Positions 1-9,336 are shown, counted from the stretch's first letter. The stretch: DNA of 64,000 nucleotides from Curvibacter sp. PAE-UM (GCF_001432305.1 NZ_KQ483358.1:570790-634789), one strand, 5' to 3'. Notes: a model not told the origin generated them from the letters alone. Numbers and translations: made by a program.

Positions 1-37
1 TTCCTGAATTTTGCAAGCTCATCACAAGGAGACACCC

Positions 38-1027
38 ATGAGCATTTCCCGTCGTCACGTCATCCAGTCCGCCGGCGCCACCGCGCTGCTGGCCAGCCTG
101 GGCCAGCAGGCCATGGCCCAGGCCCAGATCGACACCCTGAAGATCGTCACCGGCTTCGCTGCCGGCGGCACCTCGGACAACACCTGCCGTCGTGTCGGCA
201 CGCGCCTGACCGGCCCCTATGCCAAGACCGTCGTGGTCGAGAACAAGACCGGCGCCGGCGGCCAGATCGCCATCCAGTACATCAAGGGCCAGCCGGCCGA
301 CGGCACCTCGTTGCTGCAGTCGCCGACCTCGATGTTCACCATCTACCCGCACATCTTCAAGAAGCTGCCCTATGACCCGGTGGCCGATGTGACCCCGGTC
401 ACCCTGGCCTGCGTGTTCGACTTCGGCTTCGCCGTCGGCCCCCTGGTGCCGGCCAGCGTGAAGAACGTGGCCGACTTCATCGCCTGGGCCAAGGCCAATC
501 CCACCCAGGCCAACTTCGGCTCCCCCGCTGCCGGCTCCACGCCCCACTTCGTGGGCGCCCTGCTGGGCAAGAGCGGCGGCATCGACCTCAAGCACGCGGC
601 CTACCGCGGCACGCAACCGGCCATGCTGGACCTGCTGGGTGGCCAGATTGCCGCCGTCAGCGGCCCCATCGGCGACATCACGCAGCACCTGGCCACCGGC
701 AAGATCCGCATCCTGGCGACTTCGGGCGCCAAACGCAACCGCTTCGCACCCGACGTACCGACCTACGCCGAGCAGGGCTTCAAGGAGCTGACCCACAGCG
801 AATGGTTCGCCTTCTTCCTGCCCCCGAAGGCCGCGCCCGAGCTGGTGGCCCGCATGAACAGCGCGCTCAAGGCAGCCCTGGCCTCCAAGGACGTGATCGA
901 CGGTCTGGCCACCTTCGGCCTGGAAGCCATGTCGAACTCGCCCGCCGAACTGGCCGATCTGCTCAAGCAGGACACGGCCAAGTGGGCGCCCATCGTCAAG
1001 GCCATCGGTTTCACCGCCGACGCTTGA
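38..1027 (+). CDS. Bug-family tripartite tricarboxylate transporter substrate-binding protein
   Basis: Periplasmic binding protein of the TctC/Bug family, which captures carboxylates or related small acids for a tripartite tricarboxylate transporter or for sensing. The 329-aa product starts with an SRRHVIQ twin-arginine-like motif and a hydrophobic stretch ending in AMAQA, so an N-terminal signal is cut near residue 29. The family hallmarks are present: a KIVTGFAAGGTSD segment after the signal, VVENKTGAGGQIA, and a PAMLDLLGGQI region. The ATG is chosen because AAGGAG lies 6 nt upstream; a longer in-frame start at 11 lacks this. No TctA/TctB membrane partners are nearby, as is common for Bug proteins in Burkholderiales. 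The short gaps to the next genes suggest an operon with the aldolase, reductase and exporter. The ligand cannot be read from sequence. Confidence 0.93.
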   Translation: MSISRRHVIQSAGATALLASLGQQAMAQAQIDTLKIVTGFAAGGTSDNTCRRVGTRLTGPYAKTVVVENKTGAGGQIAIQYIKGQPADGTSLLQSPTSMFTIYPHIFKKLPYDPVADVTPVTLACVFDFGFAVGPLVPASVKNVADFIAWAKANPTQANFGSPAAGSTPHFVGALLGKSGGIDLKHAAYRGTQPAMLDLLGGQIAAVSGPIGDITQHLATGKIRILATSGAKRNRFAPDVPTYAEQGFKELTHSEWFAFFLPPKAAPELVARMNSALKAALASKDVIDGLATFGLEAMSNSPAELADLLKQDTAKWAPIVKAIGFTADA

Positions 1028-1051
1028 GCACAGAGTGAAGGAGCGCCTGCC

Positions 1052-1831
1052 ATGAATGCCATTCTGAAATCGGCACCTCCCGTGCACATGCACCCGGAGG
1101 AATGGCAGGCGCGCCTGCAGCTGGCGGCCTGCTACCGCATCTTCGCGATGCTGGGCTGGACCGAGATGATCTACAACCACATCACGCTGCGCCTGCCGGC
1201 CAGCGTGAGCGGTGGCGAAAAGCACTTCCTGATCAACCCCTTCGGCCTGCATTACAGCGAGGTCACCGCCAGCAACCTGGTGAAGATCGACCTGCAGGGT
1301 CGCGTGCTCGACGGCTCCACGCATCCGGTCAACCCGGCCGGCTTCACCGTGCACTCGGCCATCCACGAGCACATCGCCGGGGCGCATTGCGTCATGCACA
1401 CCCACACCACGGCCGGTGTGGCCGTGGCCTGCCAGCAAAACGGGCTGGCCCAGAACAACTTCTATTCCGCCCAGCTGCACGACATGGTGGCCTACCATGA
1501 CTTCGAGGGCATCACCATCCACGCCGACGAGGCGCCGCGCCTCCTGCACAGCATCGGCAATAGACCAGCGGTGATCCTGCGCAACCACGGCCTGCTGGCC
1601 TGGGGCGCCACGCTGGCGCAGACCTTCGCCATCCTGTGGACGCTGCAGCGCGCCTGCGAGATCCAGCTGGCCACGCTCAGCATGGGCCCGGCCATTCCCG
1701 TGCCCGAAGCCATTGCCGCCAGGTGCACGCGCGACGCGCTACAGTTCAACCCGAACCATGGCGCCGGACAGGACGTGTTCGACGCGCTGGTGCGGCAGGT
1801 GGACCGACTGGACACCAGCTACAAGAACTGA
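1052..1831 (+). CDS. class II aldolase/adducin family protein
   Basis: Cytosolic 259-aa member of the class II (zinc) aldolase/adducin fold, related to L-fuculose-phosphate and L-ribulose-phosphate aldolase-epimerases. The zinc-binding region is visible as HSAIHEHIAGAHCVMHTHTT around residues 100-120, with a later RNHGLLAWG segment carrying the third histidine. Many catabolic operons of soil betaproteobacteria carry such proteins acting as decarboxylases or aldolases on hydroxy or keto acids; the actual substrate is unknown. It lies 24 nt after the Bug gene and 33 nt before the reductase gene, with GAAGGAG upstream of the ATG, so co-transcription is likely. The pairing with a KPR-type reductase points to turnover of a branched or hydroxylated acid, but this is inference. 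Confidence 0.9.
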   Translation: MNAILKSAPPVHMHPEEWQARLQLAACYRIFAMLGWTEMIYNHITLRLPASVSGGEKHFLINPFGLHYSEVTASNLVKIDLQGRVLDGSTHPVNPAGFTVHSAIHEHIAGAHCVMHTHTTAGVAVACQQNGLAQNNFYSAQLHDMVAYHDFEGITIHADEAPRLLHSIGNRPAVILRNHGLLAWGATLAQTFAILWTLQRACEIQLATLSMGPAIPVPEAIAARCTRDALQFNPNHGAGQDVFDALVRQVDRLDTSYKN

Positions 1832-1864
1832 CCCGCCTGCGGGCCTCACGGGGAGAGGGACGAC

Positions 1865-2857
1865 ATGAGCGACAAGCCTTACGGCAAGGTTTGCATTTAT
1901 GGTGCCGGCGCCATCGGCGCCTGGATGGGTGTGCGGCTGGCGCGTGCCGGTTGCCAGGTCAGCGTGGTGGCGCGCAGCGCTACGCTCAGCGCCCTGCAGC
2001 AGCACGGCTTGCGCTGCCAGATCGACAAGGAACTGCTCAGCGTGCCGGTAAAGGCCAGCGCCAACCCCGCAGACCTGGGCACGCAGGACCTGGTGATCCT
2101 GGCCGTCAAGGCACCGGCCCTGCCCGAGGTGGCGCGCCAGATCGCCCCGCTGCTGGGCCCCGCCACCGTGGTGCTGACCGCCATGAACGGCGTGCCCTGG
2201 TGGTTCTTCCAGGGTTTCGGCGAGAAGTTCGCCGGCACCCAGCTCAAGGCCATCGACCCCAAGGGCGAGATCGCCAGGGCCATCCCTGCCGCGCACATCA
2301 TCGGCGGCGTGGTGCATGCCAGCTGCTCGATCCGGGAGCCGGGCTGCGCCTTGCACCACTTCGGCAACCGCCTCATCATCGGCGAGCCCACGGGCCAGAA
2401 GACCGAGCGCGTGCAGCAGCTCGTGCAACTGCTTAGCCAGGCCGGCTTCGAGACCGAGCTCTCGGCCCAGATCCAGAAGGACATCTGGTACAAGCTCTGG
2501 GGCAATATGACGGTCAACCCGGTCAGTGCGCTGACCGGCGCTACCACCGACAAGATCCTGGGCGACAAGCTGGTACGCGACTTCATCTCGAAGGTGATGC
2601 TCGAGGCCAAGGAGATCGGCGCGCGCATCGGCATCCCGATCTTCCAGCAGCCCGAGGACCGGCACGCCGTCACGATGAAGCTGGGCGCCTTCAAGACCTC
2701 GATGCTGCAGGACGTGGAGGCCGGTCGCCCCGTGGAGATCGACGCGCTGGTCACCGTGGTGCAGGAGCTGGGTGCGCTGACGGGTGTGCCCACCCCCTAC
2801 ACCGACGTTCTGCTGGGCCTGTCGCGCTTGCAGGCGCGCACACGCGGCCTGCTCTAG
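1865..2857 (+). CDS. 2-dehydropantoate 2-reductase family oxidoreductase
   Basis: NADPH-dependent reductase of the ketopantoate reductase (PanE/ApbA) family, 330 aa, close to the usual length. The Rossmann dinucleotide motif IYGAGAIGAWMG lies at residues 10-21. The AVKAPALPEVARQIAPLL segment, the TAMNGVPWW region and the KDIWYKLWGNMTVNPVSALTG helix around residue 205-225 (lysine and asparagine of the active site) are typical. Many Burkholderiales carry several PanE-like paralogues outside pantothenate synthesis. The position between a class II aldolase and an exporter argues for a role in a peripheral catabolic pathway rather than coenzyme A supply. A GGGAGAGG SD lies before the ATG. The DMT gene begins 5 nt after its stop. 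Confidence 0.88.
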   Translation: MSDKPYGKVCIYGAGAIGAWMGVRLARAGCQVSVVARSATLSALQQHGLRCQIDKELLSVPVKASANPADLGTQDLVILAVKAPALPEVARQIAPLLGPATVVLTAMNGVPWWFFQGFGEKFAGTQLKAIDPKGEIARAIPAAHIIGGVVHASCSIREPGCALHHFGNRLIIGEPTGQKTERVQQLVQLLSQAGFETELSAQIQKDIWYKLWGNMTVNPVSALTGATTDKILGDKLVRDFISKVMLEAKEIGARIGIPIFQQPEDRHAVTMKLGAFKTSMLQDVEAGRPVEIDALVTVVQELGALTGVPTPYTDVLLGLSRLQARTRGLL

Positions 2858-2862
2858 ATCGC

Positions 2863-3768
2863 ATGTCGTCATCGCCCCACGCGCTCAGCCGCGCCGCCTT
2901 CTTCACGCTGCTCTTCACCGCCTGCCTGTTCGGCGCCAACCATGTGGCGGCCCGCCTGGCCTTCAACCACGGGCTGGACGTGGCCACCGCCGTGCTGGTG
3001 CGCAGCTTCGTCACAGCCATCGTGGTCGGCGCCATCGTCTGGCAGCAAGGCGTGTCGCTCGTCGTCACGCCGCGCCAGCGCGGCTTCCTCTTGCTCATCA
3101 GCGCCCTGGTGGCCGTGCAGAGCCTGTGCCTGTACGCCGCCGTGGTGCGTCTGCCCGTGGCTCTGGCCCTGCTGACCTTCAACACCTATCCGCTGTGGAC
3201 CGCCCTGTTCGCCTGGCTGCTCTACCGGCACCGGCCGGAACGCGCCGTGCTGCTGGCCATGCCGGTGCTGCTGTTCGGGCTGGCACTGGCGCTCGACGCG
3301 CTGGGGGCGGCCTCGGGCCTGGGTGCCGCCGGGCAGTGGAGCCGCATCGGCGCAGGTGTCGCCTTTGCGATGGTGGCCGCCGCCGTGTTTGGCGCCGCCC
3401 TGGTGCTCACGCAGCATGAAGCCGCGAGCGTGGACGGTCGCCTGCGCACGGCCATCACCATGGCCTTGGTCGGCCTGCTGGCGCTGGTGGCCGTGCCGTT
3501 GCAAGGCGGCCTGCACCTGCCCCAGGCGGCGGCCGGCTGGTGGGGCCTGGCCGGCCTGACGCTGTTCTACGGCACGGCCTTCACCATCATGTTCACCTTG
3601 CTGCCCCGTCTGGGCGTAGTCGGCAGCTCACCCATCATGAACGTGGAGCCGGTGGCGGCGCTGGTGCTGGCCTGGGTCCTGCTGGGCCAGGCCATTGCGC
3701 CGGTGCAGGTGGCCGGCGCGCTCATCGTGGTGGGCACCGTCATGGCCCTGGGCCTGCGCCGGCGCTGA
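2863..3768 (+). CDS. EamA/DMT-superfamily transporter
   Basis: Inner-membrane protein of 301 aa with ten predicted hydrophobic segments in two EamA repeats, the standard architecture of drug/metabolite (RhaT/YdcZ-like) exporters. The first repeat contains LFGANHVAARLAF and FNTYPLWTALFAWLL; the second contains FYGTAFTIMFTLLPRLG and ends in LRRR. The start follows the reductase stop by only a few bases and there is no independent promoter space, so it is the last gene of the operon starting with the Bug gene. Possible role: export of a pathway intermediate or end product. Specificity cannot be inferred. Confidence 0.88.
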   Translation: MSSSPHALSRAAFFTLLFTACLFGANHVAARLAFNHGLDVATAVLVRSFVTAIVVGAIVWQQGVSLVVTPRQRGFLLLISALVAVQSLCLYAAVVRLPVALALLTFNTYPLWTALFAWLLYRHRPERAVLLAMPVLLFGLALALDALGAASGLGAAGQWSRIGAGVAFAMVAAAVFGAALVLTQHEAASVDGRLRTAITMALVGLLALVAVPLQGGLHLPQAAAGWWGLAGLTLFYGTAFTIMFTLLPRLGVVGSSPIMNVEPVAALVLAWVLLGQAIAPVQVAGALIVVGTVMALGLRRR

Positions 3769-3789
3769 AGGTCTCAGGCCGCTGGGCGC

Positions 3790-4170
3790 TCATCTGGGCA
3801 GGCAGCGGAAACTTCCGTTCGGAAAGTCTTCGTATTCCCCGCTGTTGCCGAAGCTGATGCCGCCGACGCAGGCCGCATAACGGTACTGGCCTTCGACCAC
3901 AAAGTCGGTGCTGGCACCCGGCTGCACATTGTTGGAGTGCGTATAGAAACCGCCCTTGGGGCCTTCGCCGCAACCCTTTTTGGAATACTTCAGGTCACCG
4001 CAATAAAGCACGAAGATCTGCTTGTTGCAGGTGTTGGTCAGGGTGACACGTCCGTTCTTTTCGCTGGCGTCGACACAGCGCTGCGCGCTCTCGCCCGGGT
4101 TCCTGGCATGTGCATTGACGGCCACGACCATCAACAATGCGGCGGCGGCCAAGATGCGTTTCGAACTCAT
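3790..4170 (-). CDS. small secreted cysteine-containing protein, function unknown
   Basis: Predicted exported protein of 126 aa. MSSKRILAAAALLMVVAVNAHA forms a clear Sec signal peptide, cleaved after AHA. The mature part has several cysteines (QRCVDASE, NTCNKQIFVLYCGDLKY, KKGCGEG, YAACVGG, SFRCLPR), which suggests a disulfide-stabilised periplasmic or extracellular domain. I recognise no family. The ATG is preferred over an upstream in-frame one because GGGAG sits 8 nt before it and the signal peptide then begins properly. It is transcribed alone, convergent with the DMT gene (21-nt gap). Confidence 0.75.
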   Translation of the reverse strand: MSSKRILAAAALLMVVAVNAHARNPGESAQRCVDASEKNGRVTLTNTCNKQIFVLYCGDLKYSKKGCGEGPKGGFYTHSNNVQPGASTDFVVEGQYRYAACVGGISFGNSGEYEDFPNGSFRCLPR

Positions 4171-4351
4171 AGGTGCTCCCTGATCAGGTTGGTTGGTTTT
4201 CAGATAGTTGTACAGGCCGTGTGCGGCCCAGGGCAATCTAGCCGGCCCGCGCATGCGGCCGGCTCGGGACTAACCCGCACCGGCCTGCGTGCGTGTGAAA
4301 AATTCACGGGTTGCGGATCGCAAGGGGGTGGCCCCCGCGCGCCGCCCGTTT

Positions 4352-5563
4352 TCAGCGCCGGATCTTCTCGCGCGCGCGTCGCACGCGCTCGACGTTGATC
4401 GCCACCTTGCCGCTGCGAAACAACATGGGGGAGGCAATGGCGTAAGCCGGGTCCGAGGTGTCCAGGCAGTGGTAGTTGAAAGCCGGCATGCCGTTCTTGT
4501 CGACGATGACGATGACCCAGGGCGTGTTGGCACGCTGCCCGCGCTGCACCGCCACGGCCGTCTCGCCGCTCACGAGGCGCACATAGGTGCCGGGCGGATA
4601 GAAACCGACCGCTGCAGTGAGTGCGCCTCCAACCGATGCGGTGACTTCCTTCTCGGTCTTCAGGTAGATGGACTTGGCCGACTCCAGCGGCGAGAGCGCC
4701 TCGCGCGTGCGCCGCGCCGCCATCTTGGCAACAAAGACGTCGGTCATGCTCAGCAAGCGGCGCGCCTGCAGGTTGTGTGGCACCCCTTCGGCGCTGTCGG
4801 GCTGGTGGTGCCAGCGCACCAGGTCCAGCTCCTCCACGTCTTCGATGCCCAGCCAGACCAGGATCTTCAGGCTGAGCTGCGGATGGTCCTGGATCAGCTG
4901 TCGCTGTTCGGGCGTGGGAGCTTCGTTCTGCCGGGCCAGCACGTCCTGCTCGCGGGCCATGCCGATGTTCATGGTCAGCGCTGCGCTCATCAGTGACTGC
5001 CGCTGCTGCGGGTTCAGGCCCAGCTTTTGCGCCGCCAGCTCGCAGACGCAGGCACACAGCAGGGCATGCGTGGCGCAATAGCCCAGGCTGCTGTCGGCCA
5101 GGGCCTGGAACAGACAGAACAGGCTGTCGTCGGCGTCTGCCAGGAGCAGGGCGCGCGCCTTGTTCTCCAGGGCCGCCAGGCGCGGCAAGGGATTGAGCGC
5201 CAGCCCCCCCTGGTAGAGGATGCCGCGCAGCACCTCCTGCAGGTCCATCCAGCCGCCGTTGAGCTGCTCGCCGACCATGTAGTCGCGCTCGCGGATCGCG
5301 CTGGGCATGGGCAGGCGCGCGATCGCGTCGACCTCCACCCCTTCCATCAGCATGGTGTGCACCATGCGCTCGTAGGAGCGCTGCCAGGCTTGCGCCTCGG
5401 CCTCGGTGGTCGATGCATTGTGGGCGTAGAGCTTGTCGCGGTGCTGCTCGGAGACGATGGGCTGGCCCTTGCGCAACAGCAGCAGGCCGTCGGGGTTCCA
5501 GACGTTGACCGGCAGGGGCTTGCCCACAGGCAGCATGGCGATGGGGATGGGCACGTATTTCAT
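4352..5563 (-). CDS. degenerate HD-GYP-like protein
   Basis: Protein of 403 aa built like HD-GYP cyclic-di-GMP phosphodiesterases: an N-terminal beta domain (residues 5-50), a helical HD-like core (about 100-300) and a C-terminal beta domain beginning [15 protein letters not shown] near residue 320. The first histidine (H166) and later landmarks (DHP at 226-228, WHH at 251-253, MTDVF at 273-277) align with the family. The metal-binding HD pair that should stand before IGK is replaced by M-N (ALTMNIGM, residues 195-202). Catalysis is therefore unlikely, and a c-di-GMP-sensing or scaffold role is possible. The start overlaps the alr stop as ATGA, so translation is coupled to alanine racemase, an unusual partner. 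Confidence 0.8.
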   Translation of the reverse strand: MKYVPIPIAMLPVGKPLPVNVWNPDGLLLLRKGQPIVSEQHRDKLYAHNASTTEAEAQAWQRSYERMVHTMLMEGVEVDAIARLPMPSAIRERDYMVGEQLNGGWMDLQEVLRGILYQGGLALNPLPRLAALENKARALLLADADDSLFCLFQALADSSLGYCATHALLCACVCELAAQKLGLNPQQRQSLMSAALTMNIGMAREQDVLARQNEAPTPEQRQLIQDHPQLSLKILVWLGIEDVEELDLVRWHHQPDSAEGVPHNLQARRLLSMTDVFVAKMAARRTREALSPLESAKSIYLKTEKEVTASVGGALTAAVGFYPPGTYVRLVSGETAVAVQRGQRANTPWVIVIVDKNGMPAFNYHCLDTSDPAYAIASPMLFRSGKVAINVERVRRAREKIRR

Positions 5564-6675
5564 GCGAGCCCCACCGGCACGCGCGCGGCCAGCGCACACA
5601 TCAACTCGTAGCCCACGCTGCCCCCGGCCTGGGCCACTTCGTCGATGGGCAGGAGGGCCCCATTGGAGGCGCGCCCCCAGAGCGTGACTTCGGAGCCCAT
5701 GCCCGCGGCGGGCACTGGCGTGAGGTCCACCGTGATCAGGTCCATGCTGACACGCCCGACCAGCTGGGTGCGCACGCCGTCCACCAGCACCGGCGTGCCG
5801 CGTCCGGGTGTGCCCGGGCTGGCGCGCAGGTAACCGTCGGCATAACCGCAGGCCACCACGCCGATGCGCATGGGCTGTGCCGCGGTGAAGGTCGAGCCGT
5901 AGCCCACGCTGTCGCCGGCGGCCAGCTGCTGGATGCCGACGATGCGCGAGCGCAGCGTCATGGCGGGCTGCAACGCCCAGTGGGCCGCGCTGTGCTCGGG
6001 AAAATCGGGTGAGGCACCGTAGAGCACGACGCCGGGCCGGATCCAGTCCGAGCGCAGGCTGGCTGCGGCCTGCGGCCCCATGTGGCGCAGGACCGCCGCG
6101 CTGTTGCTCAGGGACCGTTCGCCCGGCAAATCCTGCGTGGCGGTGTTGAAGGCGGCCAGCTGCTGCGCCACGCCCTTGGCGCCATCGGCGTCGCTGAAAT
6201 GCGTCATCAGCGAGATCTCGTCCACCTGCGGCAGCGCGTTCAGACGGTGCCAGGCCGCGCGGAACTGATCCGGCTTGAAACCCAGGCGGTTCATGCCGCT
6301 GTTCATCTTGAGGAAGACGCGGTGCGGTGTGTGCGTCTTGTGCACGGCCAGCATGTCGATCTGCTCATTGCAGTGCACGGTGTGCCAGAGGTCCAGGCGC
6401 GAACACAGCTCCAGGTCGCGCTGCTCGAACACGCCTTCGAGCAGCAGGATGGGCCCGCGCCAGCCCAGGCCCCGCAGACGCTCGGCCTCCCCCAGGTCCA
6501 GCAGGGCAAAACCGTCGGCACCACGCAACCCTTCGTAGACACGCTCGATGCCATGACCATAGGCATTGGCCTTGACCACCGCCCACACCCGCGCATCGGG
6601 GCTGGACTGGCGCGCGCGCGCCAGGTTATGGCGCAGGGCTTCGACGTGGATCAGGGCTTGGATCGGGCGTGACAT
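5560..6675 (-). CDS. alr: alanine racemase
   Basis: PLP-dependent enzyme interconverting L- and D-alanine for peptidoglycan synthesis in the cytosol. The 371-aa product has the usual length. The PLP-lysine motif [11 protein letters not shown] is at residues 32-42 (K35). [30 protein letters not shown], the [10 protein letters not shown] segment carrying the second catalytic tyrosine, and [10 protein letters not shown] are all recognisable. It diverges from lplT with about 140 bp between them, a neighbourhood known from Burkholderiales, where radA usually follows alr; here a degenerate HD-GYP gene takes that place. Confidence 0.97.
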   Translation of the reverse strand: MSRPIQALIHVEALRHNLARARQSSPDARVWAVVKANAYGHGIERVYEGLRGADGFALLDLGEAERLRGLGWRGPILLLEGVFEQRDLELCSRLDLWHTVHCNEQIDMLAVHKTHTPHRVFLKMNSGMNRLGFKPDQFRAAWHRLNALPQVDEISLMTHFSDADGAKGVAQQLAAFNTATQDLPGERSLSNSAAVLRHMGPQAAASLRSDWIRPGVVLYGASPDFPEHSAAHWALQPAMTLRSRIVGIQQLAAGDSVGYGSTFTAAQPMRIGVVACGYADGYLRASPGTPGRGTPVLVDGVRTQLVGRVSMDLITVDLTPVPAAGMGSEVTLWGRASNGALLPIDEVAQAGGSVGYELMCALAARVPVGLA

Positions 6676-6699
6676 GCTGGCGGAACTATCTTTGGACGG

Positions 6700-6760
6700 G
6701 GCGTTCAGTCAACCCCTTGCGATGAATTGTGACATTGCCCGCCATGCTATAACCCAGCGT
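6700..6760 (+). promoter_or_regulatory. possible lplT promoter in the alr-lplT divergent region
   Basis: The 138 bp between the divergent alr and lplT starts contain a TATAAC-like -10 box (CATGCTATAACC, near 6742-6755) facing lplT, with TTGTGA 15 nt upstream as a weak -35. The spacing is short for sigma-70, so this is only a candidate. No clear SD precedes the lplT ATG. Confidence 0.3.
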
Positions 6761-6813
6761 CGATTGGATTTTCACAACAAGCCTCAAAGCACGAGTTCCC
6801 GGTCCCCCAGCCC

Positions 6814-8097
6814 ATGAAACGCGGTTTCTACACCATCATGTCGGCGCAGTTCTTCAGCTCGCTGGCTGATAACGCGTTGTTCGTCGGGGCCGTGCAGCTG
6901 CTGCGCAGCGAGGGCGCACCCGAGTGGCAGCAGGCGGCGCTGGTGCCCATGTTCGCCCTCTTCTACGTGATCCTGGCGCCCTTCGTGGGCGCTTTTGCCG
7001 ACGCCCAGCCCAAGGGCAAGGTCATGCTGATCAGCAACGGCATCAAGATCATCGGCTGCCTGATGATGCTGTTCGGCACGCACCCGCTGATGGCCTACGC
7101 CATCGTGGGCCTGGGCGCGGCGGCCTATTCGCCCGCCAAGTACGGCATCCTCACCGAGTTGCTGCCGGCCTCGCAGCTGGTCAAGGCCAACGGCTGGATC
7201 GAGGGGCTGACCATCGCCTCCATCATCCTGGGCGTTCTGCTGGGCGGCCAGCTGGTCGGGCATGCCATCTCGTCCACGCTGCTGACCATCGACCTGCCAC
7301 TGATCAACACCGGCATCGACAGCCCACCGGAAGCGGCGATTTCGGTGCTGATCCTGGTCTACCTGCTGGCGGCCTGGTTCAACACCCGCATCCCGCACAC
7401 CGGCGTCGAGATGCGCCCCATGCCGCGCAACCCGCTGGCCCTGCTGCCCGACTTCTGGCGCTGCAACACCCGGCTCTGGCAGGACCGCCTGGGCCAGATC
7501 TCGCTCTCCACCACCACCCTGTTCTGGGGCGTGAGCGGCAACCTGCGTTACATCGTGCTGGCCTGGGCCGCGGCGGCGCTGGGCTACAGCGTCACGCAGG
7601 CCTCCTCGCTGGTGGGGGTGGTGGCCATCGGCACGGCCGTGGGCGCCGTGGTGGCCTCCATGCGCATGCGGCTGGAAGATGCCACGCGCGTCATGCCCCT
7701 GGGCATCGCCATGGGCGTGCTGGTGATCCTGCTCAATTTCATCGACAACGTCTGGCTGGCCGCGCCTTTCCTGGTGCTGCTGGGCGGCCTGGGCGGCTTC
7801 CTCGTGGTGCCCATGAACGCACTGCTGCAGCACCGCGGCCACAACCTCATGGGCGCCGGCCGCTCCATCGCCGTGCAGAACTTCAACGAGCAGTCCTGCA
7901 TCCTGGGCCTGGGTTTTCTCTACAGCTTCTCCACCGGCATGGGTCTCTCGGCCTTCGGCGCCATCGCCAGCTTCGGCATCCTGGTGGCCGGCTTCATGTG
8001 GCTGATCAAGCGCTGGCACGCCAGCAACTGCGTCAAGTACCCGGAAGAAGTCGAGCATCTGCTCGACATCGCCCGCAACGACCACCTGCACGGCTAG
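6814..8097 (+). CDS. lplT: lysophospholipid transporter LplT
   Basis: MFS-type inner-membrane flippase that moves lysophospholipids, especially lyso-phosphatidylethanolamine, inward for re-acylation. The 427-aa product opens with MKRGFYTIMSAQFFSSLADNALF, very typical of LplT, and has the conserved YSPAKYGILTELLP segment around residue 107. Twelve hydrophobic segments can be traced. No acyltransferase-ACP synthetase (Aas) domain is fused or adjacent, so re-acylation would depend on a distant gene. It is divergent from alr. Confidence 0.95.
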   Translation: MKRGFYTIMSAQFFSSLADNALFVGAVQLLRSEGAPEWQQAALVPMFALFYVILAPFVGAFADAQPKGKVMLISNGIKIIGCLMMLFGTHPLMAYAIVGLGAAAYSPAKYGILTELLPASQLVKANGWIEGLTIASIILGVLLGGQLVGHAISSTLLTIDLPLINTGIDSPPEAAISVLILVYLLAAWFNTRIPHTGVEMRPMPRNPLALLPDFWRCNTRLWQDRLGQISLSTTTLFWGVSGNLRYIVLAWAAAALGYSVTQASSLVGVVAIGTAVGAVVASMRMRLEDATRVMPLGIAMGVLVILLNFIDNVWLAAPFLVLLGGLGGFLVVPMNALLQHRGHNLMGAGRSIAVQNFNEQSCILGLGFLYSFSTGMGLSAFGAIASFGILVAGFMWLIKRWHASNCVKYPEEVEHLLDIARNDHLHG

Positions 8098-8145
8098 GCT
8101 GCGGTTGCACTGCGCAGGCCCCTCTGCGCTAATATTGCCTGCACC

Positions 8146-8472
8146 ATGGCCACGCGCACCCGCCACCTCGCACCGCACGACCTGCAGCCCGGCATGGTGC
8201 TGGCCCAGGCCCTGACCCTCGTCGAGCACGGCATCGTCACCTACACCCTGCCGGGCGGGCATGTCCTGACGCAGGAGAACCAGCACCAGCTCGCCAGCCA
8301 CCACGCCGTGTGCGTCCAGGTCGAGCAGGAGGACACGCGCACCGATGCCCAGCGCGAGGCCGACGCGCTGCGCCAGGCTGGCCGCCTGAAGATGATCTTT
8401 CGCCATGCCGATCTCGGCGCCCCGGAAAACCAGGCGCTGATCCAGGCGCTGCTGACGCACCGGAGCGCATGA
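8146..8472 (+). CDS. stand-alone N-terminal regulatory-type domain (HD-GYP/HDOD associated)
   Basis: Small cytosolic protein of 108 aa. Residues 8-60 (LAPHDLQPGMVLAQALTL, then LPGGHVLTQENQHQL and a short V-x-V strand) resemble the short beta domain that precedes HD-GYP or HDOD domains in larger proteins (pattern LxPGMVLA...G..L...GxxLT). The rest is an acidic/arginine-rich helix. The stop overlaps the start of the HDOD gene as ATGA, suggesting that the two products form one split protein or complex. The assignment rests on pattern resemblance only. Confidence 0.65.
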   Translation: MATRTRHLAPHDLQPGMVLAQALTLVEHGIVTYTLPGGHVLTQENQHQLASHHAVCVQVEQEDTRTDAQREADALRQAGRLKMIFRHADLGAPENQALIQALLTHRSA

Positions 8473-9302
8473 TGCCCATCCAGGCCAGCGAAGTCGTGGC
8501 GCGCTTGCAGGCGCTGCCGGCATTCCCCGCCATCGTCACCCGCATCCTGGAGACGCTCAATGACGAACGTGCCGCACTGGAACTGCTGGAACAGCATCTG
8601 CAATCCGACCCGGTGATCAGCGCGCGCATCCTGTCGGCCGCGAACCGGCTGATCCGGCACTCCGGGCGCGAACCGGTGGGCGATGTGCACACCGCCGTCA
8701 GCTACCTGGGTCTGAACCGGGTGCACGACGTCGTGGTGTCCACCAGCCTGCTGGACTTTGCGCAGAACAGCCATTGCGCCAGCGTGTTCTGGGAGCGCAG
8801 CCTGGCCGTGGGCCTGTGCGCGCAGGAACTGGCCGGGCTGGCGGGCGAAAACCCGGACCACGCGCTGGTGGCCGGCCTGTTGCATGGGGTGGGCATCCTC
8901 TGGCTCCATGTCTGCCACCCGCACGAATACCAGCAGGTGCTGATCGAGCGCCAGCTGCACGACAGCGACCTGGCGCAGGCCGAGCGTGCGCTGCTGGGCA
9001 TCGATCACCTCGAGATCGGCCGTCTGCTGGCCGAGCACTGGGATCTGCCCAGCGACATCGTGCAGGCCATCGCCGGCTACCGCACGCCGGCGCACGGCGC
9101 GCTGCCGCCCCTGGTGGCCGTCGTCCATCTGGCGACCGTCATCTGCAGCGGCCTGGACCTGCCCTTCCAGCCGGACAGCGAAGTCCGCCACCTTGCACCG
9201 CAGGCGCTGCGCGCGCTGGGCGAGGACTGGGAAGACAAGATGCCGGACCTGCTGGGCCGGGTCGAGGTGCGTTTCGCCCAGTCCCGCACCCTGCTGAAAT
9301 AG
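8469..9302 (+). CDS. HDOD domain protein
   Basis: Product of 277 aa consisting almost wholly of an HDOD domain, a non-catalytic relative of HD hydrolases used in signalling scaffolds. Typical features are LPAFPAIVTRILETLND near the N terminus, then DPVISARILSAANRL, AVSYLGLNRVHDVVV, ALVAGLLHGVGILWL and LIDHLEIGRLLAEHWDLP-like segments (LGIDHLEIGR). The expected HD signature is replaced by LLHGVG, as in this family. Tandem ATGs (8469, 8472) exist; the first gives ATGA overlap with the upstream gene and is preferred. It probably partners the preceding small protein in c-di-GMP or stress signalling, but the output is unknown. Confidence 0.88.
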   Translation: MMPIQASEVVARLQALPAFPAIVTRILETLNDERAALELLEQHLQSDPVISARILSAANRLIRHSGREPVGDVHTAVSYLGLNRVHDVVVSTSLLDFAQNSHCASVFWERSLAVGLCAQELAGLAGENPDHALVAGLLHGVGILWLHVCHPHEYQQVLIERQLHDSDLAQAERALLGIDHLEIGRLLAEHWDLPSDIVQAIAGYRTPAHGALPPLVAVVHLATVICSGLDLPFQPDSEVRHLAPQALRALGEDWEDKMPDLLGRVEVRFAQSRTLLK

Positions 9303-9336
9303 GATCTGCCAACCGCCGGTCCTGTTTGCGTTTCTC

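Noticed and set aside
4240-4264. AGCCGGCC/GGCCGGCT inverted repeat as terminator after the degenerate HD-GYP gene
   Set aside because: It lies downstream of that gene but without any T-tract and next to the promoter of the small secreted protein; kept only as an unassigned dyad.
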